Part shown: positions 58,891 through 64,000 of the stretch, piece by piece
How the letters are laid out: each line of letters begins with the position of its first letter
Numbering within the stretch: position 1 is the stretch's first letter
Assembly (NCBI GenBank): GCA_054601695.1
Contig: BAAHQB010000032.1
Location: 682,001-746,000, forward strand
Reading direction: 5' to 3'
Length of the DNA: 64,000 nt
DNA from: Amorphochlora amoebiformis
Taxonomy: Eukaryota; Cercozoa; Chlorarachniophyceae
Program-made: the position numbers and the translations under genes
Notes under the pieces: model-generated
The model's database searches: none
What the model was told of the DNA's origin: nothing
The model's input: only the letters and a program-made list of their open reading frames with translations

Positions 58891-64000
<5,110 letters not shown>

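Overview
This window is from the nuclear genome of a microbial eukaryote. Genes are split into many tiny GT-AG exons, introns are almost pure microsatellite, and arrays of TTAGGG/CCCTAA lie inside genes. A uroporphyrinogen decarboxylase whose N-terminus looks like a signal peptide plus transit peptide, and a Mg-type (plant/algal/apicomplexan-like) delta-aminolevulinate dehydratase, suggest a lineage with a complex plastid. I cannot name the organism. Nearly all long open frames are translations of TA, GC, CT, CA or telomeric repeats and are not genes. I found the real genes by reading the short non-repetitive islands, checking AG/GT borders and following codon phase from exon to exon.

Layout. 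(1) About 231-16560, +: an unidentified gene with 21 phase-consistent exons and its 5' end off or near the window edge. It encodes a candidate membrane segment, coiled coils, and Gly-rich, acidic and Pro/Ser-rich stretches. (2) 16576-24800: a 37-bp minisatellite, degenerate telomeric sequence, a diverged pair of ~1.2-kb repeats and a tetranucleotide tract; no convincing gene. (3) 24823-26076: a compact island with two small unknown genes transcribed away from each other. (4) 26814-41775, -: delta-aminolevulinate dehydratase (ALAD/HemB), 13 recognisable exons, with one coding segment missing where 3 kb of (GC)n/(TA)n sits. (5) 42205-56631, +: uroporphyrinogen decarboxylase (UROD/HemE), 19 exons, 437 codons, fully phase-consistent. 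ALAD and UROD are head to head, 429 bp apart. (6) 56632-58890: spacer with an ambiguous exon-like island and a CTAG/GTAC-rich stretch. (7) 58891 to the right edge, -: the C-terminal two thirds of a nucleotide-sugar transporter (SLC35A-like), convergent with UROD.

ALAD and UROD catalyse two steps of the same tetrapyrrole pathway and probably share a promoter region.

The most unusual signal I call exon-boundary echoes. Many exons are flanked in their introns by extra partial copies of themselves. Copies upstream of the exon, in the sense of transcription, carry the 3' splice site and the first part of the exon. Copies downstream carry the last part of the exon and the 5' splice site. Exactly one full-length exon lies between them. 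The pattern recurs in all four multi-exon genes, on both strands, and I found no exception. Telomeric repeats also lie inside introns and in several cases supply the splice-site bases.
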